Source: Actinoplanes sp. NBRC 103695
Lineage (GTDB): Bacteria; Actinomycetota; Actinomycetes; Mycobacteriales; Micromonosporaceae
Direction: 5' to 3'
DNA length: 64,000 nucleotides
Assembly (NCBI RefSeq): GCF_030269485.1
Contig: NZ_BSTL01000002.1
Location: 74,341-138,340 of the forward strand
Shown here piece by piece: positions 1 through 8,209 of this stretch (position 1 is the first letter of the stretch; each line of letters starts with the position of its first letter). A model generated the notes under the pieces. The model was not told where the DNA came from. It ran no database searches and worked only from the letters and a program-made list of their open reading frames with translations. Position numbers and translations under genes: made by a program.

Positions 1-165
1 ACATCACGCTTGCTGGCATCACGCTTGCTGGCATCACGCTTGCTGGCATCACGCTTGCTGGCATCACGCTTGCTGGCATCACGCTTGCTGGCATCACGCT
101 TGCTGGCATCACGCTTGCTGGCATCACGCTTGCTGGCATCACGCCTGCCGGCATCACGCCCGCCG
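1..165. repeat. 15-bp tandem array at left edge
   Basis: About eleven head-to-tail copies of a 15-bp unit (ggcatcacgcttgct) run from the window edge; the two right-hand copies carry c-for-t changes. The unit is a multiple of three and is open in two minus frames (RDASK or SVMPA repeats) and in one plus frame (LLASR repeats). No credible start and no shoulder sequence on the left can be seen, so coding status is undecided. A shorter 16-bp duplication (cgaccgcctggctgtg twice) lies at 255-286. Between the array and the gene ending at 293 nothing else was recognised. Confidence 0.9.
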
Positions 166-292
166 CCGTCCGCAGTCGGCTTGATCGCCTGCAACCCGCC
201 GTCGGGCCGTTTGCCGCGACGCGGGGCGGCAAGCCCCGGCGTTTGCGGGCGCGCCGACCGCCTGGCTGTGCGACCGCCTGGCTGTGCGACCG

Positions 293-445
293 TCAGCGGG
301 GGCCTTGATCACCCGCCCAGCCGTCGATGTCCCGGTGGCGAAGCAGTCCGAAGGGGAGCGGAACCACCACCGCAGGGGGATGGTCGGCGGCGAAGACGCG
401 GATGACCGGCTCGACACCGACCACCGCCTCGAGGATGTAGGTCAT
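293..445 (-). CDS. Small 50-residue protein of unknown function
   Basis: The ATG overlaps the stop codon of the upstream deacetylase gene as ATGA (443-445 against 442-444), so translational coupling is likely. The product begins MTYILEAVVG and continues with an alternating hydrophobic stretch rich in Val and Pro (positions 10-35), giving a soluble, beta-rich look with no signal peptide or membrane helix. I do not recognise the family. The stop lies just before repeat-rich sequence, and frames beyond it stay open, so the gene may be a truncated form of a longer protein whose 3' end was disturbed by repeats. The 4-nt overlap and normal codon use are the main support. Confidence 0.6.
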   Translation of the reverse strand: MTYILEAVVGVEPVIRVFAADHPPAVVVPLPFGLLRHRDIDGWAGDQGPR

Positions 446-1200
446 GAGTGCGGAGATTCCACGATCACGTAAGGGTCCGGTGGGTCCTGGGGCGGGTCGC
501 CACGGAATCTCTCCACCAACGGCAGGTAGGGGACCGGGTCGACGATGTGAGGGACGGGCTCGTCGCAGGGGCGGAGAGGTGGCGCCGGGACAACCGTCCC
601 GTCGGCGCCGATCGTGCCGAAGCGGTAGCCGTGGTCTTGCACCCCCTGGATGATCTCGGGCAGAGCCGTCACCACCGAGCGGCCGGATGGCGTGTCGACG
701 TTGCCGTCGTGCAGCAGCAGGATCGCGCCGGGGGTCAGCCTCGTGAGAACCGCGTCCCGGATCTGTTCCGGCGTCGTCGCCGCATCCGAGTCGTCGGTGA
801 TCACGTGGACCGCGACGACCGTGTCGTAGCCGATCTCCGCCAGCCGTGCCAGCGTCGTGTCGTCGGCGTCCAGGAAGGGTGGCCGCATCCCGCGGAAAGG
901 CATCCGCGCGCCTGCCTCCCGGAGCACCGCCTCGGTGTCGAGCATCTCCGCACGCACCGCCGCAGGGGTCAGCTTGGTGAGGTTCGGATGGTGATAGGTG
1001 TGGTTGAAGACCTGGTGCCCCTCGCGCGCTTGAAAGGCGACGAGGTGCGAGTTGGCCGCCGCCCGCATCCCGACGTCGAAGAAGGCCGCCGGAATCGCGT
1101 GCCGCCGCAGGATCTCCAACGTGCGGGGCCGGAAGGCCGACGGACCGTCGTCGAAGGTCAACGCCACCCAGCGATCGCGCGAGATCAAAGGCTCGGCCAC
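442..1200 (-). CDS. Polysaccharide deacetylase (NodB domain)
   Basis: A 252-residue NodB/CE4 metal-dependent deacetylase predicted to remove N- or O-acetyl groups from a polysaccharide. Motif 1 TFDDGPS is at residues 15-21 with the catalytic base and first metal Asp, the two His ligands are in HTYHHP at 67-72, RPPF is at 106-109 and LLLHDG at 161-166. No signal peptide is visible from the GTG start at 1200, so a cytoplasmic enzyme or an exported one with a missing leader are both possible. The start codon directly follows a 27-bp tandem array and has no Shine-Dalgarno sequence. It is the third gene of a minus-strand group led by a LuxR regulator, which may control it. Confidence 0.85.
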   Translation of the reverse strand: MAEPLISRDRWVALTFDDGPSAFRPRTLEILRRHAIPAAFFDVGMRAAANSHLVAFQAREGHQVFNHTYHHPNLTKLTPAAVRAEMLDTEAVLREAGARMPFRGMRPPFLDADDTTLARLAEIGYDTVVAVHVITDDSDAATTPEQIRDAVLTRLTPGAILLLHDGNVDTPSGRSVVTALPEIIQGVQDHGYRFGTIGADGTVVPAPPLRPCDEPVPHIVDPVPYLPLVERFRGDPPQDPPDPYVIVESPHS

Positions 1201-1394
1201 GGCGCCGCCCAGCGTTCGGAGGGAGGCGGCGCCGCCCAGCGTTCGGAGGGAGGCGGCGCCGCCCAGCGTTCGGAGGGAGGCGGCGCCGCCCAGCGGCCGG
1301 AGCAGGTCAATGCCGCCAGAACCGTAGAGAGGTCGATGCGGCCCGGCGTGGGGGCTAGGTCAGTGCCGCTCGGCATGTGGGGAAGGTCGGCCAT
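1185..1394 (-). CDS. Possible small protein with nine-residue repeats
   Basis: A 69-codon frame starts with ATG three bases after the stop of the LuxR-type gene and reads through the 27-bp array as repeated RWAAPPPSE, ending just inside the deacetylase gene. The first 30 residues (MADLPHMPSGTDLAPT onward) look like ordinary protein. The repeat part is explained by the array, so the frame could be accidental. An alternative is that this segment is the 5' untranslated spacer of the deacetylase gene. I know no family for it. Confidence 0.25.
   Translation of the reverse strand: MADLPHMPSGTDLAPTPGRIDLSTVLAALTCSGRWAAPPPSERWAAPPPSERWAAPPPSERWAAPWPSL
1201..1295. repeat. 27-bp tandem array before the deacetylase start
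   Basis: Three exact 27-bp units starting at 1201, 1228 and 1255 and a partial fourth at 1282-1294. Each carries gcgccgcccagcg followed by ttcggagggagg. On the minus strand, which is the transcribed strand here, each unit contains cctccctcc, complementary to a Shine-Dalgarno core. The array ends immediately before the GTG of the deacetylase gene. The unit length keeps reading frames open; in one minus frame it reads as a nine-residue RWAAPPPSE repeat. Confidence 0.95.
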
Positions 1395-1396
1395 GG

Positions 1397-4321
1397 TCAG
1401 GGCTTGGGGTCGAGGAGGCCGAGGCGGCGGGCGACCGCGGCGGCCTCGACGCGGTTGGCGACGTTGAGCTTGGCGATGATGCGGGACACGTGGACGCTCG
1501 CGGTCTTGGGGGAGATGTAGAGCTGTTCGGCGATGCGGCCGTTGCTCTGGCCCTCGGCCACGAGGCGCAGGACCTCGCGCTCGCGCGCCGTCAGGATCTC
1601 GGCCCCCGGCTGCGTGGCCGCACCCGGACGCAGGCCCAGCCGCTGTGCCAGCGTCGCGGTCCGCGCCAGCAGCGGGGTCGCCCCCAGAGCGCCGGCGATC
1701 TCCGCGGCCTCCTCGATGGCCGCGGCGGCGTCGGCCCGGTCGCCGGTGCCGGCCACCGCCTCGGCCAGGTTGAGCAGGGCGACCGCGAGCTGAAAGCGCT
1801 GGCCGTCGGCGCGCCACTCGGCGACTGCCTCGCGCCAGCTCTGCGGGTCGTGGCTCAGGGTGGCCCGCACCTGCGCCTCGTAGGCCCGGTCGACCGCGTA
1901 GGTGACCTTCGTCCAGCGGGCCCGCAACTCGACCAACTCGCTCAGCTGCGGGTCGTTCAGCCGGTCGGCTGCTGTCGCCGCCGCGGCGATCACCGGCCAG
2001 CCGTAGCGGGGACGCTCGGTGATCACCGGCTCGGCCAGGGCGGCCTTGGCGGCCATCCGGATCATCGCGTCGTCGCCGAACTCGAACGCGCACAGGATGC
2101 GCAGTTCCAGAAGGTAGAGCCGCGGCTCCGCGCCCAGGTAGGGCTTGCTCAGGAAGCCGAACGCCCGGGTCAGCAGCGACTCGGCGCCCTCGTGCCCGCG
2201 GACCAGCCGCAGCCAGGACCGCAGCCGCAGCACCGGCAGGGCGAGCGTGCCGGGCGGGTCGAGCCGATTGGCCTCGGCCAGCCGCCGCTCGGCCTCGTCC
2301 CAGTCGCCCAGCGCGATTTCCGCCTCGGCGTAGTTCGCCAGCAGGAACACGCCCGTCGTCCGGCTGATGCCGACCTTGTCCGCGTACGGCACGCCTTCCC
2401 ACGCCGCGTCGGCGGACTCGAGGTAGCGGCCCGTCTCGAACAACCTGTCCGAGATGTTGACCAGCGCATAGGCGAGGTTTTGCTGGTCGCCGGTCCGCCG
2501 CGCGGTGTCGGCCGCGGTGCGGATCACCGGCAGCGCCTCCTCGACCGAGATGCCACCCGCGCACAGCCGCCCGTACGTGATCGTCGCCGCCACCTGCGCC
2601 GCGATGTCGCCGAGGTCGGCGGCCGCGGTCATCGCCTCCTGTGCGACGTCAACGGCCAGGTCCTCGTCCGCCCGGTGCAGTGCCTGCGCGACGTCGGCCA
2701 GGATTTTCACGCTCTCGGCCGTGTGCGGCTGGCCCTGCAGGACGCGGTAGGCCTCCTGCGACTCGGCCGCGCCGTCGCTCTTGCCGGCGTTCTGCAGGAG
2801 CTTGGATCGCCGGACCAGCAGCCGGGCGGCCCGTAGCGGCTCACTGTCGCAGTCGATGCCGGCCAGCGCGTGCTTGGTGAGGCTCAGCGCCCGCATCGTC
2901 TCGCCCGCGTCGATGGCGACCAGGGCCGCCTGCTCGAGCAGGTCGACGTGGCAGGTGCCGAGCAGCGTCTTGGACTCGGGCACCTGCTCCCACAGCTGCA
3001 GCACCCGGTCGAGCAGGCGGGCCTGCTCGCCGTAGGCATATCGCCGCCCCGCGTCGTCGGCGGCCACCCGTGCCGTGACCAGCGCGCGCGGATGGTCGTT
3101 GGCGGCATGCCAGTGGTGGGCGATCTCGGCGGGCGCCCGGCCGATCGGCACCAGCCCGGGCTCGGCCTCGATCACCTCGGCGTAGCGCCCGTGCAGCCGG
3201 GCGTGCTCGCCGGGCAGCAGGTCGTCGTGCACCGCCTCGCGCACGAGGGCGTGGCGGAACTCGTACTCACCGGAGGTGTCGACCACGATCAGCTGGGCGG
3301 CGACCACCGCCCGCAGCGCCGACTCGAGCTCGGCCTCGGGCACCCCGGCCACCCGGGTCAGCAGCCCATGACCGAAGCGGGTGCCGCCGACCGCGGCCAC
3401 CCGCAGCACCCGCTGGGCCGGCTCGGACAGCTGGTCGACCCGGGCGAGCAACAGGTCGCGCAGGTTGTCGGAGATGTCGCCGCACTCGTCGCCGGACGCG
3501 GCGATCTGCTCGATGAAGAACGGGTTGCCCTGCGCCCGCTCGTTGAGCGTGTCGACCATGCCGGGCTCGGGCTCGGCGCCGAGCAGGTGACCCAGCATCT
3601 CGGCGGTGCCCTCGCGGTCGAGGCGATCGAGCTCGAGCCGGAGCACGCCACGCACCCGGTCGAGCTCGGCGAGGAACGGCCGCAGCGGATGCCCCCGATG
3701 CATCTCATCCGTGCGGTAGGTGCCGATCAGCAGGACGTGTGGCAGGCGCGCGGCGCGCAGGAGGAACCCGATCAGGTCGCGGGTGGACCGGTCGGACCAG
3801 TGCAGGTCCTCCAGGACCAGGACGAGCGGCTGCCCGTCGGCGAGGCGGCCGAACAGGGTCGCCACCGCCTCGAACACATGCCCGCGGCGGGCGTCGCCAC
3901 CCGACTCGGGCGGGCCGAGCTCGGGCAGCAGGCGTACGAAATCTTGCTCGCGTCCTTGGAGCACCCCGGTGCCGTCGCGCTGGATCAGCTCACGCAGCGC
4001 CCCGACGAACGGCGCGTAGGGCAGGCCCTCCTCGCCGAGCTCCAGGCTGTTGCCGGTGAGAACGTGGGCGCCGTCCGCGGCCGCGCCACGGACGAACTCC
4101 TCGATCAGCCGGGTCTTGCCCACCCCCGCCTCGCCGCCGACCAGAACGGCCGACGGCTCGGCGCTGCGGGTGCGTTTCAGGGCGTCGCGCAGGACCGCCA
4201 GATCAGCCTCTCGGCCGACCAGGACGTCGGTGCTCCGCACGGTCGCCGTCATGAGATCGAGCATGCCATGGGGGTACGACCGATTTATGGCCTCGTGGGA
4301 GGCCCCGGTGGCAGCGCTCAT
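1397..4321 (-). CDS. AAA-ATPase LuxR-family transcriptional regulator (LAL type)
   Basis: A 974-residue large ATP-binding regulator of the LuxR family (MalT-like architecture). An N-terminal AAA/NACHT-like ATPase carries Walker A GEAGVGKT at 63-70 and a Walker B-like VLVLEDLHWSD. A long TPR-like helical middle follows, and a C-terminal LuxR helix-turn-helix beginning LTAREREVLRLVAEGQS occupies roughly the last 65 residues. ATP and ligand binding are expected to switch DNA binding. I chose the ATG at 4321 because it overlaps the stop of the upstream 59-codon gene as ATGA; ATGs at 4264 and 4252 are alternatives, since VGREAD conservation begins only near residue 35. The likely targets are the deacetylase and small genes downstream. 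Confidence 0.88.
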   Translation of the reverse strand: MSAATGASHEAINRSYPHGMLDLMTATVRSTDVLVGREADLAVLRDALKRTRSAEPSAVLVGGEAGVGKTRLIEEFVRGAAADGAHVLTGNSLELGEEGLPYAPFVGALRELIQRDGTGVLQGREQDFVRLLPELGPPESGGDARRGHVFEAVATLFGRLADGQPLVLVLEDLHWSDRSTRDLIGFLLRAARLPHVLLIGTYRTDEMHRGHPLRPFLAELDRVRGVLRLELDRLDREGTAEMLGHLLGAEPEPGMVDTLNERAQGNPFFIEQIAASGDECGDISDNLRDLLLARVDQLSEPAQRVLRVAAVGGTRFGHGLLTRVAGVPEAELESALRAVVAAQLIVVDTSGEYEFRHALVREAVHDDLLPGEHARLHGRYAEVIEAEPGLVPIGRAPAEIAHHWHAANDHPRALVTARVAADDAGRRYAYGEQARLLDRVLQLWEQVPESKTLLGTCHVDLLEQAALVAIDAGETMRALSLTKHALAGIDCDSEPLRAARLLVRRSKLLQNAGKSDGAAESQEAYRVLQGQPHTAESVKILADVAQALHRADEDLAVDVAQEAMTAAADLGDIAAQVAATITYGRLCAGGISVEEALPVIRTAADTARRTGDQQNLAYALVNISDRLFETGRYLESADAAWEGVPYADKVGISRTTGVFLLANYAEAEIALGDWDEAERRLAEANRLDPPGTLALPVLRLRSWLRLVRGHEGAESLLTRAFGFLSKPYLGAEPRLYLLELRILCAFEFGDDAMIRMAAKAALAEPVITERPRYGWPVIAAAATAADRLNDPQLSELVELRARWTKVTYAVDRAYEAQVRATLSHDPQSWREAVAEWRADGQRFQLAVALLNLAEAVAGTGDRADAAAAIEEAAEIAGALGATPLLARTATLAQRLGLRPGAATQPGAEILTAREREVLRLVAEGQSNGRIAEQLYISPKTASVHVSRIIAKLNVANRVEAAAVARRLGLLDPKP

Positions 4322-4497
4322 GGCTGGGCCGGCGCTCGAACCGCCGCGGCCCGGCGGGACGCCCGGCCGAAGCGGCGATGACGCCCCGCCGGCGCCGCGG
4401 CGCGCGCGATGCTGTGGGCGGCGGCCTCGCGGCGGAGGTCGTCGGCACGCTGGTGATGCAGGTCCAGGATCGTCTGTGCGTCGGTGTAGGGAAACAT
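4318..4497 (-). CDS. Small basic protein (59 residues) coupled to the LuxR regulator
   Basis: An ATG at 4497 follows a good Shine-Dalgarno AAGGAG at seven bases. The product starts MFPYTDAQTILDLHHQRADD, continues as an amphipathic helix with LRREAAAHSIARAAA and ends in an Arg/Ala-rich tail. The helix-plus-basic-tail pattern is common among short actinobacterial proteins of unknown role encoded beside regulators, but I cannot assign a family. Its stop codon overlaps the ATG of the AAA-LuxR gene by four bases, so the pair is probably translated together. A promoter is expected in 4498-4681, shared divergently with the DUF4191 gene; I see no clear box there. Confidence 0.72.
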   Translation of the reverse strand: MFPYTDAQTILDLHHQRADDLRREAAAHSIARAAAPAGRHRRFGRASRRAAAVRAPAQP

Positions 4498-4681
4498 CCG
4501 CGTGCTCCTTGCGTACTCGTCGTCTCTGGCTTTGAAGCTCTTGACGACGACTCTCCGCGTGAAGGCAGGCGGGGCGCATGGGGAACGACCCCTATGTTCG
4601 GGCGGGCGGCTACCTTACGGCGAGCTGCGGAGATGGATGGGCGGCGTAAGGGCCTTACTGCTCACCATTACACTTCCGGGT

Positions 4682-5374
4682 ATGGCAAAACCCGAGGAGA
4701 AGGTGTCGTTCGGCACCCGGCTCAAGCAGATCGGCCAGGTCTTCGCCTTCACCGCGAAACAGGACAAGTGGTTCGTCCCACTCCTGATCGCGGCGGTGCT
4801 GATCCCGCTCGCGCTGACGGTGCTGTTCTTCCTGCTCGGGTTCGGCTGGATCGTCTTCCCGCTCGGCGTGATGATCACCCTGTTGGCCGCGCTGATCGTG
4901 CTCAACCTGCGCTCCAACGCGGCGATGATGAACGTCGCCGAAGGGCAGCCCGGCGCGGCGGCGCAGATCGTGGAGAACATGCGCGGCGACTGGCGGGTAC
5001 GCGCCGCGGCCAGCTCGACCACCCAGTTCGACATGGTGCACGTGGTGGTCGGCCGGCCCGGCGTCATCCTGCTCGGCGAGGGCCAGCCGCAGCGCGTGCG
5101 CACCCTGCTCGGCCAGGAGAAGCGCCGCCTGTCCAAGGTCATCGGCAAGGCGCCCATGTACGACTACGTGGTCGGCCAGGGCGAGGGTGAGCTGTCCGTA
5201 CGCAAGCTCCGCACGACCTTCATGCGGCTGCCCCGGAACCTCACCGGCAAGGACGTGAACGCCCTGGACAAGCGTCTCTCGGCGCTGATGGCGCGGCCGC
5301 AGATGCCGAAGGGCGCGATCCCCAAGAACATGCGGCCGTCGAAGGGCCAGTTCCGCCAGCAGCGCCCGCGCTAG
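4682..5374 (+). CDS. DUF4191 membrane protein
   Basis: A 230-residue DUF4191 protein. The N-terminal 25 residues are polar, then two hydrophobic helices (about 31-50 and 56-74) form a membrane hairpin, followed by a cytoplasmic basic domain containing VHVVVGRPGVILLGEG and a C-terminus rich in Lys, Arg, Pro and Gln. The function is unknown; the family is conserved beside lipA and glnA in actinobacteria. The ATG at 4682 lacks a convincing ribosome site and may be leaderless. The stop overlaps the end of the convergent RDD gene. Confidence 0.88.
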   Translation: MAKPEEKVSFGTRLKQIGQVFAFTAKQDKWFVPLLIAAVLIPLALTVLFFLLGFGWIVFPLGVMITLLAALIVLNLRSNAAMMNVAEGQPGAAAQIVENMRGDWRVRAAASSTTQFDMVHVVVGRPGVILLGEGQPQRVRTLLGQEKRRLSKVIGKAPMYDYVVGQGEGELSVRKLRTTFMRLPRNLTGKDVNALDKRLSALMARPQMPKGAIPKNMRPSKGQFRQQRPR

Positions 5375-5772
5375 GGCTTTTTCTTGAGGACGACGACCGA
5401 GCCCGCCCAGCGGTCATGCCATCCGCGGCGGGCCTGGTCCATGATCACGGCCGGGATGAGCAGGGCCAGCAGTACGGCCCGTAGCAGCCCCTTGGCCAGG
5501 CCGATCGCACCGCCGTCCTCGATCGAGACGCACCGGATGCCGGCCAGCGCCATGCCCGGCGTCTGTCCGAAGAGGCCGATGAAGAACGTGTTCATCAGCA
5601 CGAGAACGGCGACCGGCGGCCAGGCCACCCCGCGCGGGTCGGCGACCAGGCTGCCCACCAGCAGGCACAGCGCCCAGTCGATCATCAGCGCGGCGAAACG
5701 CCTGCCGAACCCCGCGAGCAGGGTGGACTCCGGGTCGAACGCGGGTGGGGTGGAATTCGCGCGAGCTGCCAC
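5371..5772 (-). CDS. RDD family membrane protein
   Basis: A protein of about 133 residues with the RDD signature: FGRRFAALMIDW in the first helix, then a central hydrophobic segment and GQTPGMALAGIRCV before the last helix. Three membrane spans are expected. RDD proteins have been linked to ion or small-molecule transport, but most are uncharacterised. I start at the GTG at 5772 (MAARANSTPP); a further GTG at 5820 would add 16 residues and run closer to the GlnR box. The gene is convergent with DUF4191 and divergent from glnA, its usual neighbour in actinobacteria. Confidence 0.8.
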   Translation of the reverse strand: MAARANSTPPAFDPESTLLAGFGRRFAALMIDWALCLLVGSLVADPRGVAWPPVAVLVLMNTFFIGLFGQTPGMALAGIRCVSIEDGGAIGLAKGLLRAVLLALLIPAVIMDQARRGWHDRWAGSVVVLKKKP

Positions 5773-5827
5773 GAGAGACCACGCTACCGGGGTACCCTCC
5801 GGGAGGTCGCGGCAGATCACAGGCCCC

Positions 5828-5843
5828 GTAACACGGCGGAAAC
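5828..5843 (+). promoter_or_regulatory. GlnR box upstream of glnA
   Basis: The 16-bp site GTAAC-ACGGCG-GAAAC matches the actinobacterial GlnR pattern of two half-sites, GTnAC and GnAAC, separated by six bases. It lies 75 bp upstream of the glnA start and just upstream of the divergent RDD gene. GlnR is the global nitrogen regulator in this group and glnA is its classical target. A possible -10 (TACCGT at 5876-5881) follows, but the promoter itself is not certain. Confidence 0.75.
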
Positions 5844-5918
5844 AATAGGGATACGCCTGGGCAACTCCGCACCCATACCGTCGCGACCAGTTCGAATTTT
5901 CCTGCGCCAGGAGGACGT

Positions 5919-7343
5919 GTGTTCGCCAATCCCGAGGAACTCCTGCGATACCTCAAGGACGAGGACGTCAAGTTCGTCGACGTACGCTTTTGCGATCTGC
6001 CGGGTGTCATGCAGCACTTCAACATCCCGGTCGAGTCGTTCGACGAAAGCGTCGTGACCGATGGTCTCGCCTTCGACGGATCCTCGATCCGCGGGTTCCA
6101 GGCCATCCACGAGTCCGACATGATGCTCCTGCCGGATGTCGCCACGGCGTTCATCGACCCGTTCCGCATCCAGAAGACGCTGGCCCTGAACTTCTTCATC
6201 CACGACCCGTTCACCCGCGAGGCCTACTCGCGTGACCCGCGCAACGTGGCGAAGAAGGCCGAGACCTACCTGGCCTCCAGCGGCATCGCCGACACCGCCT
6301 ACTTCGGCGCCGAGGCGGAGTTCTACATCTTCGACTCGATCCGCCACTCCACCAGCGCGAACGAGTCGTTCTACCACATCGACTCGATCGAGGGCGCCTG
6401 GAACTCCGGCAAGGAGGAGGAGGGCGGCAACCGCGGCTACAAGACCGCGTACAAGGGCGGCTACTTCCCGGTCGCGCCGCTCGACCACTACTCCGACCTG
6501 CGCGACGCGATGGTCCGTCGCCTGATCGACGGCGGCTTCACCGTCGAGCGTTCGCACCACGAGGTCGGCACCGCCGGCCAGGCCGAGATCAACTACAAGT
6601 TCTCGACCCTGCTGCACGCCGGCGACCAGATGCAGATGTTCAAGTACATCATCAAGAACACCGCCTGGGAGCACGGCAAGACCGCGACGTTCATGCCCAA
6701 GCCGCTGTTCGGTGACAACGGTTCCGGCATGCACACCCACCAGAGCCTCTGGCTGAACGGCGAGCCGCTGTTCTACGACGAGACCGGTTACGCCGGCCTG
6801 TCGGACATGGCCCGCTGGTACATCGGTGGCCTGCTGCACCACGCGCCGTCGCTGCTGGCGTTCACCAACCCGACGGTCAACTCGTACCGGCGCCTGGTGC
6901 CCGGCTACGAGGCCCCGGTCAACCTGGTCTACTCGCAGCGCAACCGCTCTGCCTGCACCCGCATCCCGGTGACCGGCAGCAACCCGAAGGCCAAGCGCGT
7001 CGAGTTCCGCGTGCCGGACCCGTCGAGCAACCCGTACCTGTCCTTCTCGGCCCAGATGATGGCCGGCCTGGACGGCATCAAGAACAAGATCGAGCCGCCG
7101 GCGCCGATCGACAAGGACCTGTACGACCTGCCGCCGGAGGAGTGGGGCAACGTCAAGCAGGTGCCGGGCTCGCTGGACGCGGTGCTCAACTCGCTCGAGG
7201 CGGACAACGAGTTCCTCACCGCGGGCGGCGTTTTCACCGACGACCTGATCGAGACCTGGATCGACTGGAAGCGGGCCAACGAGATCGACCCGGTCCGCCT
7301 CCGCCCGACCCCGCACGAGTTCGAGATGTACTACAACGTCTGA
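5919..7343 (+). CDS. glnA: Glutamine synthetase type I
   Basis: A 474-residue glutamine synthetase that condenses ammonia and glutamate to glutamine with ATP, working as a dodecamer. The N-terminal beta-grasp domain contains DGSSIRGF, the catalytic domain contains [33 protein letters not shown] and SRNRSA-like [10 protein letters not shown]. The adenylylation loop [10 protein letters not shown] near residue 397-406 carries the target Tyr of the beta-I subtype, so activity is probably tuned by GlnE. The GTG start is set by a strong AGGAGG five bases upstream. A GlnR box precedes it and a terminator hairpin follows. Confidence 0.98.
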   Translation: MFANPEELLRYLKDEDVKFVDVRFCDLPGVMQHFNIPVESFDESVVTDGLAFDGSSIRGFQAIHESDMMLLPDVATAFIDPFRIQKTLALNFFIHDPFTREAYSRDPRNVAKKAETYLASSGIADTAYFGAEAEFYIFDSIRHSTSANESFYHIDSIEGAWNSGKEEEGGNRGYKTAYKGGYFPVAPLDHYSDLRDAMVRRLIDGGFTVERSHHEVGTAGQAEINYKFSTLLHAGDQMQMFKYIIKNTAWEHGKTATFMPKPLFGDNGSGMHTHQSLWLNGEPLFYDETGYAGLSDMARWYIGGLLHHAPSLLAFTNPTVNSYRRLVPGYEAPVNLVYSQRNRSACTRIPVTGSNPKAKRVEFRVPDPSSNPYLSFSAQMMAGLDGIKNKIEPPAPIDKDLYDLPPEEWGNVKQVPGSLDAVLNSLEADNEFLTAGGVFTDDLIETWIDWKRANEIDPVRLRPTPHEFEMYYNV

Positions 7344-7357
7344 CCTGTAACGACCGC

Positions 7358-7398
7358 CGAGCCGTCGACCGCCCTTGCCGGGTGCGGTCGGCGGCTCG
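7358..7398 (+). terminator. Terminator hairpin after glnA
   Basis: A 15-bp stem with one mismatch pairs cgagccgtcgaccgc (7358-7372) with gcggtcggcggctcg (7384-7398) across an 11-nt loop, 15 bases past the glnA stop. No U-run follows, which is usual for GC-rich actinobacterial terminators. Confidence 0.7.
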
Positions 7399-7435
7399 TC
7401 GCGTTGCGCGGTACCCGGCGCTCTATTGTGTAGCC

Positions 7436-7642
7436 GTGACTTTCCAGACCCTGCGCTGGCTCGACCTCGTATGCGCCGTGGCCATCCTCGCCGCCGGTGT
7501 GCTCCTGTTCCTGGTGCTGCCCTGGTCGGCGAAGGTCTGGGTCGCACCCGCCACCGCCTTCGCGGGCCTGCTCAACGCGCTTCTGTTCATGCTGCTGCGG
7601 CGCGTCGTGCGCGGGCGATCTCAGTCCGCCGCGGGGTCGTAG
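7436..7642 (+). CDS. Small two-helix membrane protein
   Basis: A 68-residue protein starting MTFQTLRWLD from a GTG at 7436. Two hydrophobic segments (about 9-29 and 35-55) are joined by a short turn, and the C-terminus is basic (LLRRVVRGRS). No family was recognised. The upstream sequence lacks a clear ribosome site but has gctctattgtgtagcc, whose TATTGT could be a -10 for a leaderless transcript. The end overlaps the 3' end of the convergent MarR gene by 22 bases. Confidence 0.65.
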   Translation: MTFQTLRWLDLVCAVAILAAGVLLFLVLPWSAKVWVAPATAFAGLLNALLFMLLRRVVRGRSQSAAGS

Positions 7643-8118
7643 CGGTTGTAGACGCCGCTCATCGCGCCGTTCGGGTCGAGGCGGCGCAGGATGGCCTCGG
7701 CGATCTCCGCGAGCTGCTTGATCTGCTGCGGGCTCAAAGCGTCAATGACGTGGGTACGCACGGTAGCCGCATGCCCCGGCGCCGCCTCCTCCACTTTGGC
7801 CAGGCCGGCGTCGGTGAGCCGTGCGTTCGTGGCTCGCTTGTCCTGCGGGCACGGAAAGCGCTCGACCAGGCCGCGGTCCTCGAGCCGCTGCGCCACGTGG
7901 GACAGCCGGGGGAGCGTGGCGTTGGTCTGCCGGGCCAGCTCGGTCATCCGCAGGGTCCGCTCGGGCGCCTCGGAGAGCATCGCCAGCACGAAGTAGTCGT
8001 AGTGCGTCAGCCCCGCGTCGCGTAGCTGCCGCTCGAGCACGCCGGGCAGCAGCTCCACGACGGCCGCGAGGCGCACCCACGCGGCGAGCTGCTTGTCGTC
8101 CAGCCAAGGCGAGTCCAT
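7621..8118 (-). CDS. MarR family transcriptional regulator
   Basis: A 165-residue MarR protein. Helices at the N-terminus lead into a winged helix with MTELARQTNATLPRLSHVAQ as the recognition region and a DKRATNARLTDAGLAKVE wing, then C-terminal dimer helices. MarR proteins usually repress a divergent gene and themselves and are released by ligand or oxidation. The ATG at 8118 lies nine bases after GGGAG; a GTG at 8124 sits too close to it. Two operator-like palindromes occupy the divergent spacer, so the adjacent NADP-binding oxidoreductase gene is its probable target. Confidence 0.9.
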   Translation of the reverse strand: MDSPWLDDKQLAAWVRLAAVVELLPGVLERQLRDAGLTHYDYFVLAMLSEAPERTLRMTELARQTNATLPRLSHVAQRLEDRGLVERFPCPQDKRATNARLTDAGLAKVEEAAPGHAATVRTHVIDALSPQQIKQLAEIAEAILRRLDPNGAMSGVYNRYDPAAD

Positions 8119-8140
8119 GGTCACATTCTCCCTCGAAAAG

Positions 8141-8188
8141 GTTGTCGCGACAACTTTACCCGTCTAGTGTCATAGTTGTAGCGACAAC
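8141..8188. promoter_or_regulatory. Twin MarR operators in the divergent spacer
   Basis: A perfect 14-bp palindrome GTTGTCGCGACAAC lies at 8141-8154 and a near copy GTTGTAGCGACAAC at 8175-8188, their centres 34 bp apart. They sit between the divergent MarR and oxidoreductase starts. Two dyads spaced by about three helical turns fit binding of two MarR dimers that repress both promoters. Confidence 0.8.
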
Positions 8189-8209
8189 CAATACTCCAGG
8201 GAGCACATC

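Noticed and set aside
10..405. Plus-strand protein of LLASR repeats
   Set aside because: It is a reading of the 15-bp array and then runs across the coupled 50-residue minus-strand gene.
1397..4579. A longer LuxR-type protein reaching 4579
   Set aside because: The added N-terminus overlaps the well-supported 59-codon gene in another frame and has no domain character.
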